Shown here piece after piece: positions 1-9,390 of a DNA stretch of 64,000 nt. The position numbers and the translations under genes were made by a program. The notes beneath the pieces are model-generated. The model saw only the letters and a program-made list of their open reading frames with translations. It did not search any database and had not been told where the DNA came from. Each line of letters begins with the position of its first letter. The first letter of the stretch is position 1. The DNA is from JASGIT01 sp047601665 (GTDB taxonomy: Bacteria > Pseudomonadota > Gammaproteobacteria > Burkholderiales > Burkholderiaceae_C), in assembly GCA_047601665.1 (NCBI GenBank), contig JASGIT010000001.1:3348001-3412000 (forward strand), given 5' to 3'.

Positions 1-1
1 T

Positions 2-670
2 GCCGGCAGGCTGCGCCCCGCGTCCGAACACCTGCTGTCGGAGCCCGCCATCGTGGCCGGGATGGCGCGCGCCACGCTGCCGCACAGCCGGGTGGACTGG
101 CCGCTCCTGGTGGCCGACTACGACCGCATCCGCGATCTGATCGAGCGCACCATCCCCGGCTTCGATGGCTACAACGCGCGCATCCGCGTGCCCGGCGGCT
201 TCCGTATGCCGCTGCCGCCGACCGAGCGCAAGTGGCCCACGCCCACCGGCAAGGCCATGTTCTCGGTCTTCCCGGGGCTGCGCGTGCGCTACGAGCCCTG
301 GGCCGAGCACGCGCTGCGCCTGGTGACCATCCGCAGCCACGACCAGTACAACACCACGATCTACGGCCTGGACGACCGCTACCGCGGCGTGTTCGGCCGC
401 CGCGACGTGCTGTTCATGAATCCCGCCGACCTGGCCGCGCAGGGGCTGGCCCACGGCGACATGGTCGACATCGAGACTGTCTCGGCGGGCCGCGCGCTGC
501 GGCTGGCCGGCATCACCGCGATCGAGTACGACATCGCGCCGGGCACGGTGGCGGCCTATTACCCCGAGGCCAACGTGCTGGTGCCGCTGGACTACATCGA
601 CAAGGAAAGCGGCACGCCGTCGTACAAATCCATACCCGTGCGCCTGCGGCGCGCGGCCGTGCCAGCCTGA
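2..670 (+). CDS. FdhF/YdeP-like molybdopterin oxidoreductase, C-terminal part (5' truncated by window)
   Basis: The reading frame is open from the first bases, so the gene begins before the window; about 222 residues are visible. The segment looks like the C-terminal molybdopterin-dinucleotide-binding domain of formate-dehydrogenase-like oxidoreductases. It shows VTIRSHDQYNTTIYGLDDRY at about residues 112-131 of the visible part, then FMNPADL and an AHGDMVDIE stretch, which are typical of that beta-barrel domain. The catalytic N-terminal domains and the Fe-S/Mo ligands lie outside the window, so the substrate cannot be called. A heme-binding beta-barrel gene starts 8 bp downstream and may share its transcript. 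Family call is fairly sure; function is open. Confidence 0.75.
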   Translation, partial: AGRLRPASEHLLSEPAIVAGMARATLPHSRVDWPLLVADYDRIRDLIERTIPGFDGYNARIRVPGGFRMPLPPTERKWPTPTGKAMFSVFPGLRVRYEPWAEHALRLVTIRSHDQYNTTIYGLDDRYRGVFGRRDVLFMNPADLAAQGLAHGDMVDIETVSAGRALRLAGITAIEYDIAPGTVAAYYPEANVLVPLDYIDKESGTPSYKSIPVRLRRAAVPA

Positions 671-678
671 GGACAAGC

Positions 679-1308
679 ATGAGCGAATTTTCCGAAGACG
701 TTTACACCGAGCCGTCGACCATCGACGCCGACACCCTGGCCAACCTCGGCCCCCTGCGGCGCATGGCCGGCGTCTGGGAAGGCCAGCGCGGCCTCGACGT
801 GAAACCGAAGGTAGACGGACCCCGGAAGCAGGCCTACGTCGAGCGCATCGAACTGCAGCCGATCGACCCCGTGAACAACGGGCCGCAGGTGCTGTACGGG
901 CTGCGCTACGTCACTCTCATCACCAAGCCCGGCATGGTCAAGACCTACCACGAGCAGGTGGGCTACTGGCTCTGGGAGCCGGCCACCGGCACCGTGGTGC
1001 ACACGCTGACGATTCCGCGCGGCATGACGGCCATGGCCTCGGGGCAGGCCACGGCGGACGCCGTGTCGTTCGAACTGGCCGCGACGCAGGGCCTGGACAC
1101 CTGGGGCATCTGCTCGACGCCGTTTCTGCTCTACGCCTTCAAGACGGTCGCGTTCCACATCAAGGTGAGCTTCAACGACGACGGGACCTGGAGCTACGAG
1201 GAAGACACCGTGCTGCAAATCCACGGGCAGGCCGAGCCCTTCCACCACACCGACAAGAACCTGCTGCGCAAGGTGGCGGAGCCGACGCCGAATCCCCTGG
1301 TGCGTTGA
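679..1308 (+). CDS. heme-binding beta-barrel (DUF1794/nitrobindin-like, FABP-type) protein
   Basis: The protein has 209 residues, no signal peptide and no membrane segment, so it is probably cytosolic. The start is the ATG 8 bp after the preceding stop, with GAGGACAAG acting as a weak ribosome site. The LGPLRRMAGVWEGQRG segment (about residues 27-42) is the usual opening strand of the DUF1794/THAP4 heme-binding barrel family, whose members bind heme or small hydrophobic ligands. Later strands include YHEQVGYWLWEP and FHIKVSFNDDGTWSYEED. No substrate or partner is evident. The following gap holds the promoter of the efflux operon, so this gene is probably the last of the oxidoreductase transcript. 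Confidence 0.7.
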   Translation: MSEFSEDVYTEPSTIDADTLANLGPLRRMAGVWEGQRGLDVKPKVDGPRKQAYVERIELQPIDPVNNGPQVLYGLRYVTLITKPGMVKTYHEQVGYWLWEPATGTVVHTLTIPRGMTAMASGQATADAVSFELAATQGLDTWGICSTPFLLYAFKTVAFHIKVSFNDDGTWSYEEDTVLQIHGQAEPFHHTDKNLLRKVAEPTPNPLVR

Positions 1309-1335
1309 GCAGCTGCATCATTTTGTGACGTAATG

Positions 1336-1362
1336 CTGACAAAATCGTCATCCGGTTGTCAG
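1336..1362 (+). promoter_or_regulatory. inverted repeat in efflux-operon promoter, candidate response-regulator site
   Basis: CTGACAA (1336-1342) and TTGTCAG (1356-1362) are perfect inverted repeats separated by 13 bases; TGAC...GTCA nests inside the left part. The element lies 54-80 bp before the outer-membrane channel gene. CusR/CopR-type regulators bind TGACA-containing repeats of this kind, and such a regulator is encoded at the end of the same operon, so autoregulation is inferred. Confidence 0.5.
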
Positions 1363-1415
1363 TAATCTGCCCCGGTTGCCTTCCTACAGTGGCCCTCCAT
1401 TGAAAGAGGACTGTT

Positions 1416-2888
1416 ATGTCGCGTGTTTGGAAGCCTCCGGCCTGGGTGGCGTTGGCGGTGTGTTTGAGCGGGTGCGCCGTGGGGCCGGACTACGTGCGGC
1501 CCGCCGCGCCGGACCAGGCCGATCAGCAGGCCGCATTCCTGGAAGACGGCGCCTGGCGGCAGGCCATGCCCTCGCAGCCCGACCCCTCGCAGCCCTGGTG
1601 GGCGGCCTATGGCGATGCGCGGCTGAATGAACTGGTGGCCGAGGCCACGCAGGCCAACCAGACGCTGGCCGCAGCCGAGGCGCAGTACCGGCAGGCGCAG
1701 GCGCTGGTGCAGGGCGCGTCGGCGGCGTACTACCCCGCGGTGGGCATCAGCGCGTCGCCCACGCGGGCGCGCACCGTCAACAACGGCGTTTCGCGCCTGG
1801 GCAACAGCCATGCGTGGACGCTGGCCGCGTCGTGGGAGCCCGACCTGTGGGGCAGCGTGCGCCGCAGCGTGGAGGCGGCCCAGAGCAGCGCCCAGGGCAG
1901 CGCCGCCGACCTCGCGGCGGCGCAACTGGCGGTGCAGGCCAGCGTGGTGAACAGCTATCTGCAATTGCGCGTGCTCGACCGGCAGCAGGCGCTGTATACG
2001 CGCACCATCGCTTCGTACCGTGACGCGCTGCGGCTGACGCAGGCGCAGCACAAGGCGGGCGTGGCGACGGGGGCCGACGTGGCGCTGGCCCAGAGCACGC
2101 TGGCGACGGCCGAGGCGCAGGCGGTGGACCTGGGCCTGTCGCGCCGCCAACTGGCGCACGCGCTGGCGGTGCTGCTGGGCAAGACGCCCGCCGATTTCAC
2201 CTTGGCGCCCGAGCCCGAGGCCGCGCTGCCGGGCGTGCTCGCCGTGCCGCCGGGCCTGCCGTCGCAGCTGCTGGAGCGCCGCCCCGACATCGCCGGGGCC
2301 GAGCGGCGCGTGCAGGCCGCGAATGCGCAGATCGGCGTGGCGAAGTCGGCGTACTTCCCCAACCTCACGTTGAACGCCAGCGGCGGCAACTCCGGCGCGG
2401 GGCTGGGACTGGCCGCGTGGTCGGCGGCGCCGGGCAAGGTGTGGGCGCTGGGCGCGGTGCTGGGGCTCGGGCTGTTCGATGGCGGCGCGCGCAGCGCCAA
2501 CATCGCCAAGGCCGAGGCGGCGTTCGACGCGGCGGCGGCCACCTACCGGCAGACGGTGCTGTCGGGCTTCCAGGAAGTGGAAGACAACCTGGCCGCGCTG
2601 CGTGATTTGCAGCAGGAGTCGGAGGCGCAGCAGCGCGCCGTGGCGGCGTCGGACACGGCGGCCAAGGTGTCGCTGAGCCAGTACCGCGCGGGCACGGCCA
2701 CCTATTTGAATGTGATCACCACCCAGGCGCTGCTGCTGACCGCGCAGCGCACCGCCCTGCAGGTGCAGGGCCGCCAGTTCGCCGCGAGCGTGGCGCTCGT
2801 CAAGGCGCTGGGCGGCGGCTTCCAGGCCGCGCAACTGACGCAGCAGGCGCAGCAGGCGGGAGGAAAGGAACCCCATCGTGAGCAATGA
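1416..2888 (+). CDS. NodT/OprM-family outer-membrane efflux lipoprotein
   Basis: This is the 490-residue outer-membrane channel of a tripartite RND pump. The N-terminus has a lipoprotein signal with lipobox LSGC (Cys20), followed by AVGPDYVRP, the standard NodT-family start of the mature protein. Two repeated OEP domains follow; ERRPDIAGAERRVQAANAQIG (about residues 288-308, typical RxPDI motif) marks the second. Length matches the family. It is the first gene of the efflux operon and overlaps the adaptor gene by 11 bp, which suggests coupled translation. The ribosome site is AAAGAGGA. Induction by the two-component system at the end of the operon is likely but inferred. Confidence 0.9.
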   Translation: MSRVWKPPAWVALAVCLSGCAVGPDYVRPAAPDQADQQAAFLEDGAWRQAMPSQPDPSQPWWAAYGDARLNELVAEATQANQTLAAAEAQYRQAQALVQGASAAYYPAVGISASPTRARTVNNGVSRLGNSHAWTLAASWEPDLWGSVRRSVEAAQSSAQGSAADLAAAQLAVQASVVNSYLQLRVLDRQQALYTRTIASYRDALRLTQAQHKAGVATGADVALAQSTLATAEAQAVDLGLSRRQLAHALAVLLGKTPADFTLAPEPEAALPGVLAVPPGLPSQLLERRPDIAGAERRVQAANAQIGVAKSAYFPNLTLNASGGNSGAGLGLAAWSAAPGKVWALGAVLGLGLFDGGARSANIAKAEAAFDAAAATYRQTVLSGFQEVEDNLAALRDLQQESEAQQRAVAASDTAAKVSLSQYRAGTATYLNVITTQALLLTAQRTALQVQGRQFAASVALVKALGGGFQAAQLTQQAQQAGGKEPHREQ

Positions 2889-4059
2889 ATTTTCCAAGGC
2901 CCGTTTTCTGGGTGTGTCGGTCGTGGCGCTGGCCGTGGTCGGCGGGGCGGCGTTCTACGCCGCGCAATCGGCCCGGTCGGCTGAAAAAGACAAGGTCCCG
3001 CGCCAGGCGCCGCCCGTGCCGGTGCACACGGCGATAGCGCAGCAGCGCGACATGCCGATCGCCATGACGGGTATGGGCACGGTGGTGCCGGTGGCGTCCG
3101 TCACCGTGCGCACCCGCGTGGACGGGCAGCTCGACAAGGTGGAGTTCAAGGAAGGCCAGGACGTGAAGACCGGCCAGGTGCTGGCGCGGCTCGACGCGCG
3201 CACCTTCGAGGCCCAGTTGCAGCAGGCCCAGGCGCAGAAGGCCAAGGACGAGGCGCTGCTGGCCAATGCGCGTGCCGATCTGGCGCGCTACAGCGAGCTC
3301 ATCAAGGACGAGGCCACCACGCGCCAGACGCTGGACACGCAGAAGGCCCTGGTGCGGCAGCTCGAAGCCGCGGTGCAGAACGACGCCGCGCAGGTCAACT
3401 ACGCCAAGGTGCAGCTGGGCTTCACCACCATCAGCGCGCCCATCAGCGGGCGCATCGGGGCGCGGCTGGTGGACCCCGGCAACATCGTGCACGCGGCGGA
3501 CGCCAACGGCCTGCTGGTGGTGAACCAGATCGATCCGATCGCCGTGCAGTTCACGCTGCCGCAGGAGCGCTTCCAGGCCGTGAACCAGGCCATCAACGAT
3601 GCCAAGGGCAAGCCGCTGCCCGTGCAGGCGCTGGACGCGGTGACGGGCGCGGTGCTGGCCACCGGCGAGCTCACGCTGCTGAACAACGCGATTGACGTGA
3701 GCACGGGCACCATCTCGATGAAGGCGCGCTTCGCCAACCCGCAGCACAAGCTCTGGCCCGGCCAGGCGGCCACGGCGCGGCTGCTGCTGGGCACGCAGCA
3801 GGGCGCGGTGGTGGTGCCATCGTCCGCCGTGCAGCGCGGGGCCAAGGGCCTGTTCGCCTACGTGGTGGACGCCGAGGGCAAGGCGCAGATGCAGCCGGTG
3901 ACGGTGAGCAGCACGGCCAATGCGGAGTCGGTGATTTCCTCGGGCCTGCAGGCGGGCCAGAAGGTGATACGCGACGGCCAGGTGCGCGTGACGCCGGGCG
4001 CCGCCGTGGTGGATGCCAAGGATGCCGCCAAGGACGCCAAGGCCGGGAGCGGCGCATGA
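2878..4059 (+). CDS. RND efflux periplasmic adaptor (membrane fusion protein, MdtA-like)
   Basis: The 393-residue adaptor links the inner-membrane pump to the outer-membrane channel. Translation begins at a GTG preceded by a strong GGAGGAAAGG site inside the end of the channel gene. An N-terminal anchor/signal segment (residues about 9-30) has no lipobox Cys, unlike AcrA. It is followed by the biotinyl-lipoyl half-motifs (VRTRVDGQLDKVEFKEGQ and ISAPISGRIGARLVDPGN), an alpha-hairpin rich in Ala/Gln, and a beta-barrel ending in an Ala/Lys/Asp-rich tail. The stop overlaps the pump start by 4 bp (ATGA). Substrate is unknown; MdtA relatives handle bile salts and antibiotics. Confidence 0.9.
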   Translation: MSNEFSKARFLGVSVVALAVVGGAAFYAAQSARSAEKDKVPRQAPPVPVHTAIAQQRDMPIAMTGMGTVVPVASVTVRTRVDGQLDKVEFKEGQDVKTGQVLARLDARTFEAQLQQAQAQKAKDEALLANARADLARYSELIKDEATTRQTLDTQKALVRQLEAAVQNDAAQVNYAKVQLGFTTISAPISGRIGARLVDPGNIVHAADANGLLVVNQIDPIAVQFTLPQERFQAVNQAINDAKGKPLPVQALDAVTGAVLATGELTLLNNAIDVSTGTISMKARFANPQHKLWPGQAATARLLLGTQQGAVVVPSSAVQRGAKGLFAYVVDAEGKAQMQPVTVSSTANAESVISSGLQAGQKVIRDGQVRVTPGAAVVDAKDAAKDAKAGSGA

Positions 4060-7000
4060 ACATTTCCGCGCCCTTCATCAAGCGCCCCATCGGCACCACG
4101 CTGCTGGCGCTCGCGCTGCTGCTCATCGGGCTGGTGGCCTGGCCCTTGCTGCCGGTGGCGCCGCTGCCGCAGGTGGACTTTCCGACCATCCAGGTCACGG
4201 GCCGCCTGCCCGGCGCCGCGCCCGAGACCATGGCGGCCAACATGGCGCAGCCGCTGGAGCGGCAGTTCTCGCTGATTCCGGGACTGGCGCAGATGACGTC
4301 GAGCAGTTCGCTGGGCCTGACGCAGATCACGCTGCAGTTCGACCTGAACCGCGACATCGACGGCGCGGCGCTGGACGTGCAGTCCGCCATCAACGCCGCC
4401 ACGGGCCAGCTGCCCAAGAACCTGCCCACGCCGCCCACTTTCCGCAAGATCAACCCGGCGGACTCGCCCGTGCTGATCTTCGGCGTGCAGTCCGACGTGC
4501 TGCCGCTGACCGAGGTGGACGACTACGCCGAGAACATCCTCGCGCAGCAGATCTCGCGCATCAGCGGCGTGGGGCTGGTCAACGTGTTCGGCCAGCAGAA
4601 GCCCGCCATCCGCATCCAGGCCGACCCGGCCAAGATGAAGGCGCTGGGCCTGAGCCTGGAGGACATCCGCGGCGTGATCGCCAGCACCACCGTGAGCGCC
4701 CCCACGGGCACGATCGACGGCAAGACCCAGGCCTTCAACGTCTACACCAACGACCAGCTGCTCAAGGCCGAGCCCTGGAACGAGGTGGTGCTGGCCTGGC
4801 GCAATGGCGCGCCCATCCGCGTGCGCGACATCGGCGTGGCGGTGGACGGGCCGGAAAACGCCAAGATTTCCGCCTGGGGCTTCCGCGGCGCGGGCATGAC
4901 CGACCCGAACAACACCATGCACAACGGGCGCGCCATCATGCTGGCCATCACCAAGATGCCGGGCGCGAACGTGATCGAGACGGTGGACCGCATCCAGGCC
5001 GCGCTGCCCACGCTCAAGGCCTCGATTCCGCCCAGCGTGAAGGTGAACGTGCTGGCCGACCGCACGCAGACCATCCGCGCCTCGGTCAAGGACGTGGAGT
5101 TCACGCTGGTGCTGTCCATCGCCCTGGTGGTGATGGTGATCTTCGTCTTCCTGCGCAGCGTGGTGGTGACGGTGATTCCGAGCGTGACCGTGCCGCTCGC
5201 CATCCTGGCCACGGCGGCGGTGATGTACGTGGTGGGCTACAGCCTGGACAACCTCTCGCTGATGGCGCTGACCATCGCCGTGGGCTTCGTGGTGGACGAC
5301 GCCATCGTGATGCTGGAGAACATCTACCGCCACATCGAGGACGGCATGGAGCCCATGAAGGCGGCGCTGCAGGGCGCGCAGGAGATCGGCTTCACCATCG
5401 TGTCGATCTCCGTGTCGCTGGTGGCGGTGTTCATACCGCTGCTGCTCATGGGCGGCATCGTGGGGCGGCTGTTCCGCGAGTTCGCGGTCACGGTGACCAT
5501 CACCATCGCCGTGTCGGTGCTGGTGTCGCTCACCGTCACGCCCATGCTGTGCGCCAAGTTCCTGAAGAACCATCCCAAGGACGCCGAAGGCCACTCCACC
5601 GAAAAGCACGGCAAGCTGTTCATGTGGTTCGAGCACGGCTTCGAGGCCATGGTGAACGGCTACCGGCGCGGGCTGGAGGTGGTGCTGCGCCACCCCTTCG
5701 CCACGCTGATGAGCTTCCTGGCGACGGTGGCGGCCACGGTGGCGCTGTATGCCTACATTCCCAAGGGCTTCTTCCCGCAGCAGGACACGGGCTTCATCTT
5801 CGGCACCGCCGTGGCGGGGCAGGACACGTCGAGCCAGGCCATGCACGGCCGCATGTTGGCCCTGGCCGACGTGGCGCGCAAGGACCCGGACGTGCTGAGC
5901 TTCGGTATGCAGGCCGGCGCCAGCACCTTCAACTGGGGCAACATGTTCATCAGCCTGCGCCCGCTGGAGCAGGGCCGCAAATCCACGGCGGACGAGGTGA
6001 TCGCCCGCCTGCGCCCGCAGTTCGCCCAGGTGCCCGGCATCACGCTGTACATGCAGGCCGCGCAGGACATCAACGTGGGCGGCCGCCTGGCGCGCACGCA
6101 GTACCAGTACACGCTGATGGACACCAACCTGGACGAGCTGAACGAGTGGTCGCCGCGCATCCTGGAGCGCCTGCAGGCCATTCCGGGCCTGACGGACGTG
6201 ACCTCCGACCAGCAGAACGGCGCCGCCACCGCCGTGCTGACCATCGACCGCGAGCGCGCCGCGAGCTACGGCATCACCCCCGCGCTGGTGGATGCCACCA
6301 TCAACAACGCCGTGGGCCAGCGCCAGGTGGCGCAGTACTTCACGCAGCTCAACAGCTACAACGTGGTGCTGGAGGTGACGCCCGAACTGCAAACCGACCC
6401 GAGCCTGTTCGACAAGCTCTACCTGACCTCGCCCATCACCGGCCAGCAGATTCCGCTCTCCACCTTCGTGAAAGTCGACACCACCAAGACCGGCTACCTC
6501 GTGGTCAACCACCAGGGCCAGTTCCCGGCGGTGACGATCTCGTTCAACCTCAAGCCCGGCTTCGCGCTGGGGCAGGCGGTGGACGCCATCCATGCCGCGC
6601 AGGACGAAATGGGCGTGCCGGTCACGCTGTCGGGCACCTTCCAGGGCACGGCCCAGGCGTTCCGCGATTCGCTGAGCACCCAGCCCTACCTGATCGCCGC
6701 CGCGCTGGTGGCCGTGTACATCGTGCTCGGCCTGCTGTACGAGAGCTACATCCACCCGCTGACCATCCTGTCCACGCTGCCCTCGGCGGGCGTGGGCGCG
6801 CTGCTGATCCTGATGGCGGGGGGCTACGACCTCTCGGTGATCGCGCTGATCGGCATCATCCTGCTGATCGGCATCGTCAAGAAGAACGGCATCATGATGG
6901 TGGACTTCGCGCTGCACGCCGAGCGCGACAAGGGCATGAGCCCGCGCGACGCCATCTTCGAGGCCTGCCTGCTGCGCTTCCGCCCCATCATGATGACCAC

Positions 7001-7244
7001 CATGTGCGCGCTGCTGTCCGGCCTGCCGCTGATGATCGGCCACGGCGCGGGCTCCGAGCTGCGCCGCCCGCTGGGCTATGCCATGGTCGGCGGCCTGCTG
7101 CTGTCGCAGGTGCTCACGCTGTTCACCACGCCCGTCATCTACCTGTACCTCGACCGCGCCCACTACTGGTACGAGAGCAGGAAGGCCGCCCGCGCCGAGC
7201 GCAAGCGCCTCAAGGCACAGCGGGAACAACAAGGATTGGCATAG
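4056..7244 (+). CDS. RND multidrug efflux permease (HAE1 / MdtB-MdtC type)
   Basis: The 1062-residue inner-membrane proton antiporter has the full family length. It opens with APFIKRPIGTTLL, the standard first helix region. The transmembrane proton-relay residues are present: VGFVVDDAIVMLENI (Asp-Asp in helix 4) and GIVKKNGIMMVDFA (Lys in helix 10). Hydrophilic multidrug-type sequence and absence of metal-pump motifs argue for HAE1 rather than CusA/CzcA, although the linked regulators are of heavy-metal type. E. coli Mdt systems use two different pumps (MdtB and MdtC); only one is here, so it probably works as a homotrimer. It is third in the operon. Confidence 0.92.
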   Translation: MNISAPFIKRPIGTTLLALALLLIGLVAWPLLPVAPLPQVDFPTIQVTGRLPGAAPETMAANMAQPLERQFSLIPGLAQMTSSSSLGLTQITLQFDLNRDIDGAALDVQSAINAATGQLPKNLPTPPTFRKINPADSPVLIFGVQSDVLPLTEVDDYAENILAQQISRISGVGLVNVFGQQKPAIRIQADPAKMKALGLSLEDIRGVIASTTVSAPTGTIDGKTQAFNVYTNDQLLKAEPWNEVVLAWRNGAPIRVRDIGVAVDGPENAKISAWGFRGAGMTDPNNTMHNGRAIMLAITKMPGANVIETVDRIQAALPTLKASIPPSVKVNVLADRTQTIRASVKDVEFTLVLSIALVVMVIFVFLRSVVVTVIPSVTVPLAILATAAVMYVVGYSLDNLSLMALTIAVGFVVDDAIVMLENIYRHIEDGMEPMKAALQGAQEIGFTIVSISVSLVAVFIPLLLMGGIVGRLFREFAVTVTITIAVSVLVSLTVTPMLCAKFLKNHPKDAEGHSTEKHGKLFMWFEHGFEAMVNGYRRGLEVVLRHPFATLMSFLATVAATVALYAYIPKGFFPQQDTGFIFGTAVAGQDTSSQAMHGRMLALADVARKDPDVLSFGMQAGASTFNWGNMFISLRPLEQGRKSTADEVIARLRPQFAQVPGITLYMQAAQDINVGGRLARTQYQYTLMDTNLDELNEWSPRILERLQAIPGLTDVTSDQQNGAATAVLTIDRERAASYGITPALVDATINNAVGQRQVAQYFTQLNSYNVVLEVTPELQTDPSLFDKLYLTSPITGQQIPLSTFVKVDTTKTGYLVVNHQGQFPAVTISFNLKPGFALGQAVDAIHAAQDEMGVPVTLSGTFQGTAQAFRDSLSTQPYLIAAALVAVYIVLGLLYESYIHPLTILSTLPSAGVGALLILMAGGYDLSVIALIGIILLIGIVKKNGIMMVDFALHAERDKGMSPRDAIFEACLLRFRPIMMTTMCALLSGLPLMIGHGAGSELRRPLGYAMVGGLLLSQVLTLFTTPVIYLYLDRAHYWYESRKAARAERKRLKAQREQQGLA

Positions 7245-7246
7245 CC

Positions 7247-7936
7247 ATGAAAGTCCTCATCGTCGAAGACGAGCGCAAGACCGCCGAGTACCTGCACCAG
7301 GGCCTGACGGAGCAGGGCTGCACCGTGGAGGTGGCGCACGACGGCATCGACGGCCAGCACCTCGCGCTGCACTACGACTTCGACGTGATCGTGCTCGACG
7401 TGATGCTGCCGGGGCTGGACGGCTTCGAGGTGCTCAAGTCGCTGCGCGCCGTGAAGCAGACCCCCGTCATCATGCTCACCGCGCGCGACGGCGTGCAAGA
7501 CCGCGTGCGCGGCCTGCAGGGCGGGGCGGACGACTACCTCGTCAAGCCCTTCTCATTCATGGAACTGCTGGCGCGGCTGCAGGTGCTCACGCGGCGCGGC
7601 CAGGCGCGCGAGGTGACGCTGCTGCGCGTGGGCGACCTGCAGGTGGACCTGATCCGCCGCCGCGTCACGCGCGCGGGCCAGCGCATCGACCTCACGGCCA
7701 AGGAGTTTTCGCTGGTGGCCCTGCTGGCGCGGCGGCAGAGCGAAATCCTCTCCAAGACCGCCATCGCCGAAGCCGTGTGGGACATGAACTTCGACAGCAA
7801 CACCAACGTGGTCGAAGTCGCCGTCAAGCGCCTGCGCGCCAAGATCGACGCGCCGTTCGCGCAGCCGCTGCTGCACACCATCCGCGGCATGGGCTACGTG
7901 ATGGAAGAGCGGGGCGAGGGCGCGGAGCCGGCGTAG
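7247..7936 (+). CDS. OmpR-family response regulator (heavy-metal CusR/CopR/IrlR type)
   Basis: The 229-residue two-component regulator starts 2 bp after the pump stop. The receiver domain shows EDE (7-9), phospho-acceptor Asp51 in LDVMLPGLDG, Thr78 and Lys100 in the KPF motif. The C-terminal winged helix contains LTAKEFSLVALLARR and the closing HTIRGMGYVMEE, typical of the heavy-metal subgroup. It should activate the upstream efflux operon, probably through the inverted repeat in its promoter. Its kinase is encoded 71 bp downstream. Because the regulator lies at the end of the pump operon, positive autoregulation is expected. Confidence 0.92.
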   Translation: MKVLIVEDERKTAEYLHQGLTEQGCTVEVAHDGIDGQHLALHYDFDVIVLDVMLPGLDGFEVLKSLRAVKQTPVIMLTARDGVQDRVRGLQGGADDYLVKPFSFMELLARLQVLTRRGQAREVTLLRVGDLQVDLIRRRVTRAGQRIDLTAKEFSLVALLARRQSEILSKTAIAEAVWDMNFDSNTNVVEVAVKRLRAKIDAPFAQPLLHTIRGMGYVMEERGEGAEPA

Positions 7937-7947
7937 CTACCAGAACC

Positions 7948-7992
7948 ATAGCTGCCAGCGCTTGCCAGACAAGGGCTGGAGGCCGATTTCAT
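7948..7992 (+). repeat. Comamonadaceae-type intergenic palindromic repeat, copy 1
   Basis: ATAGCTGCCAGCGCTTG, then a partly complementary AAGGGCTGGAGG and a TTTCAT tail. It lies between regulator and kinase genes of one operon, so the right arm (AGGGCTGG) pairs imperfectly with CCAGCGCT. Same family as the copies near 9.4, 16.7, 21.2, 28.2, 35.0, 38.0, 49.0, 55.4 and 60.0 kb. Confidence 0.7.
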
Positions 7993-8007
7993 CCCATAAT
8001 GCCCGGC

Positions 8008-9390
8008 ATGACCCTGCGCAACTCCATCGCCCTGCGCCTGGCCCTGATGTACGCCGCCGCCGCGCTGGCGGGCTTCACGCTCATCGGCGTGGCGCTGCAC
8101 CACGTGCTCAGCCGCGAACTGGCGCGCCACCAGCACGAGCAGGTGCAGGGCCGCCTGGAGGACGTGCGCTACCTGCTGGTGCATGGCCGCTCGGCGCAAC
8201 TGGCCATCCGCGCCAAGGACAAGATCGCCGCCCTGGTCAGCAACGGCGGCGACACGCGCTTCTGGATGTGGAGCGACGACCCCGCCTTCCGCTGGGGCGA
8301 TGGCGCCGAGGCCATCGCCGGGCGGATGCGCGGCCAGAGCGGCGTGGTGGACATGCCCGTGGGGCCGGACGGCAGTTCGATGGCCGTGCTGTCGGTGGAG
8401 GTGCCGCCCAACGACATCCGCGCCGGGCTGCAGCTTATCGCCGCCGTCAGCGAAGCCTCGTTCGCGCGCACGCTGCGCAGGTTCCAGTCGGCGCTGGCGC
8501 TGTTCACCGTCATCGGCGTGGTCAGCGTGGCCTTCCTGGGCTACTGGATCGCGCGCCTGGGCCTGCGCCCCGTGCAGCGCCTGTCGGAAGACGCGCAGCG
8601 CATCGGCCCGCACAACCGGGGCCAGCGCCTGCACCAGCCCGACCTGCCGATGGAACTGTCCACTCTGGGCAACTCCTTCAACGCCGCGCTGGACCGGCTG
8701 GACGCGGCCTACCGGCAACTGGAAACCTTCAACGCCGACGTGGCGCACGAGCTGCGCACGCCCATCGCCAACCTCATCGGCCAGACCCAGGTGACGCTGG
8801 CGCGCGAGCGCAGCGCCCCCGCGCTGCGCGAGGTGCTGCAATCGAACCTGGAAGACCTGGAGCGCCTGCGCGGCATCGTGGCCGACATGCTGTTCCTGGC
8901 GCGCGCCGAGCAGGGCGAGCGCGCCCGCAGCCGCGTGCAGGTGTCGCTGGCCGACGAGGTGCGCAAGATCATCGACTTCTTCGACATGGTGCTCGACGAA
9001 ACCGGCATGGCCGTGCGGCTCGAAGGCGACGCCCAGGTCGGGGTGGAGACCGCGCTGATGCGCCGCGCCTTGAGCAACCTGCTGCAAAACGCCCTCCAGC
9101 ACGCCAGCGGCAGCCCCACCATCGACGTGCACATCGCCCAGCCCGAACCCGGCTGGGCCGAACTCACGGTCACCAACGCCAGCCCGCCGCTGACCGCCGA
9201 GCAGCTGCGCCACGTGTTCGACCGCTTCTACCGCGTGGACGATGCGCGCGCCAACAGCATGGAGAGCCACGGCCTGGGCCTGGCCATCGTGCAGGCTATC
9301 GCCCGAATGCACGGCGGCGAGGCGTTCGTGCGGCAGGGCGACGGGGTGGTGGGTTTTGGGCTGCGGCTGCCGCTGCTATCGAACGAATAG
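8008..9390 (+). CDS. heavy-metal-type sensor histidine kinase (IrlS/CusS family)
   Basis: The 460-residue inner-membrane kinase has a first membrane helix at about residues 11-30, a periplasmic sensor of about 130 residues, a second helix near 165-185 (LFTVIGVVSVAFLGYWIA), a HAMP linker, a HisKA domain with His247 in VAHELRTPIANL, and a HATPase domain with NLLQNALQHA (N box) and ESHGLGLAIVQAI (G box). The chosen ATG follows another in-frame ATG 9 bp upstream (7999), which is equally possible. It pairs with the regulator just upstream to sense an envelope signal, possibly metal, and drive the pump. A palindromic repeat sits between the two genes. Confidence 0.9.
   Translation: MTLRNSIALRLALMYAAAALAGFTLIGVALHHVLSRELARHQHEQVQGRLEDVRYLLVHGRSAQLAIRAKDKIAALVSNGGDTRFWMWSDDPAFRWGDGAEAIAGRMRGQSGVVDMPVGPDGSSMAVLSVEVPPNDIRAGLQLIAAVSEASFARTLRRFQSALALFTVIGVVSVAFLGYWIARLGLRPVQRLSEDAQRIGPHNRGQRLHQPDLPMELSTLGNSFNAALDRLDAAYRQLETFNADVAHELRTPIANLIGQTQVTLARERSAPALREVLQSNLEDLERLRGIVADMLFLARAEQGERARSRVQVSLADEVRKIIDFFDMVLDETGMAVRLEGDAQVGVETALMRRALSNLLQNALQHASGSPTIDVHIAQPEPGWAELTVTNASPPLTAEQLRHVFDRFYRVDDARANSMESHGLGLAIVQAIARMHGGEAFVRQGDGVVGFGLRLPLLSNE

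Noticed and set aside
3858..7232. Very long open frame on the minus strand, rich in His, Arg, Gly and Gln
   Set aside because: It is antisense to the RND pump and adaptor. The composition is that of a mirror frame in GC-rich DNA, and no domain is recognisable.
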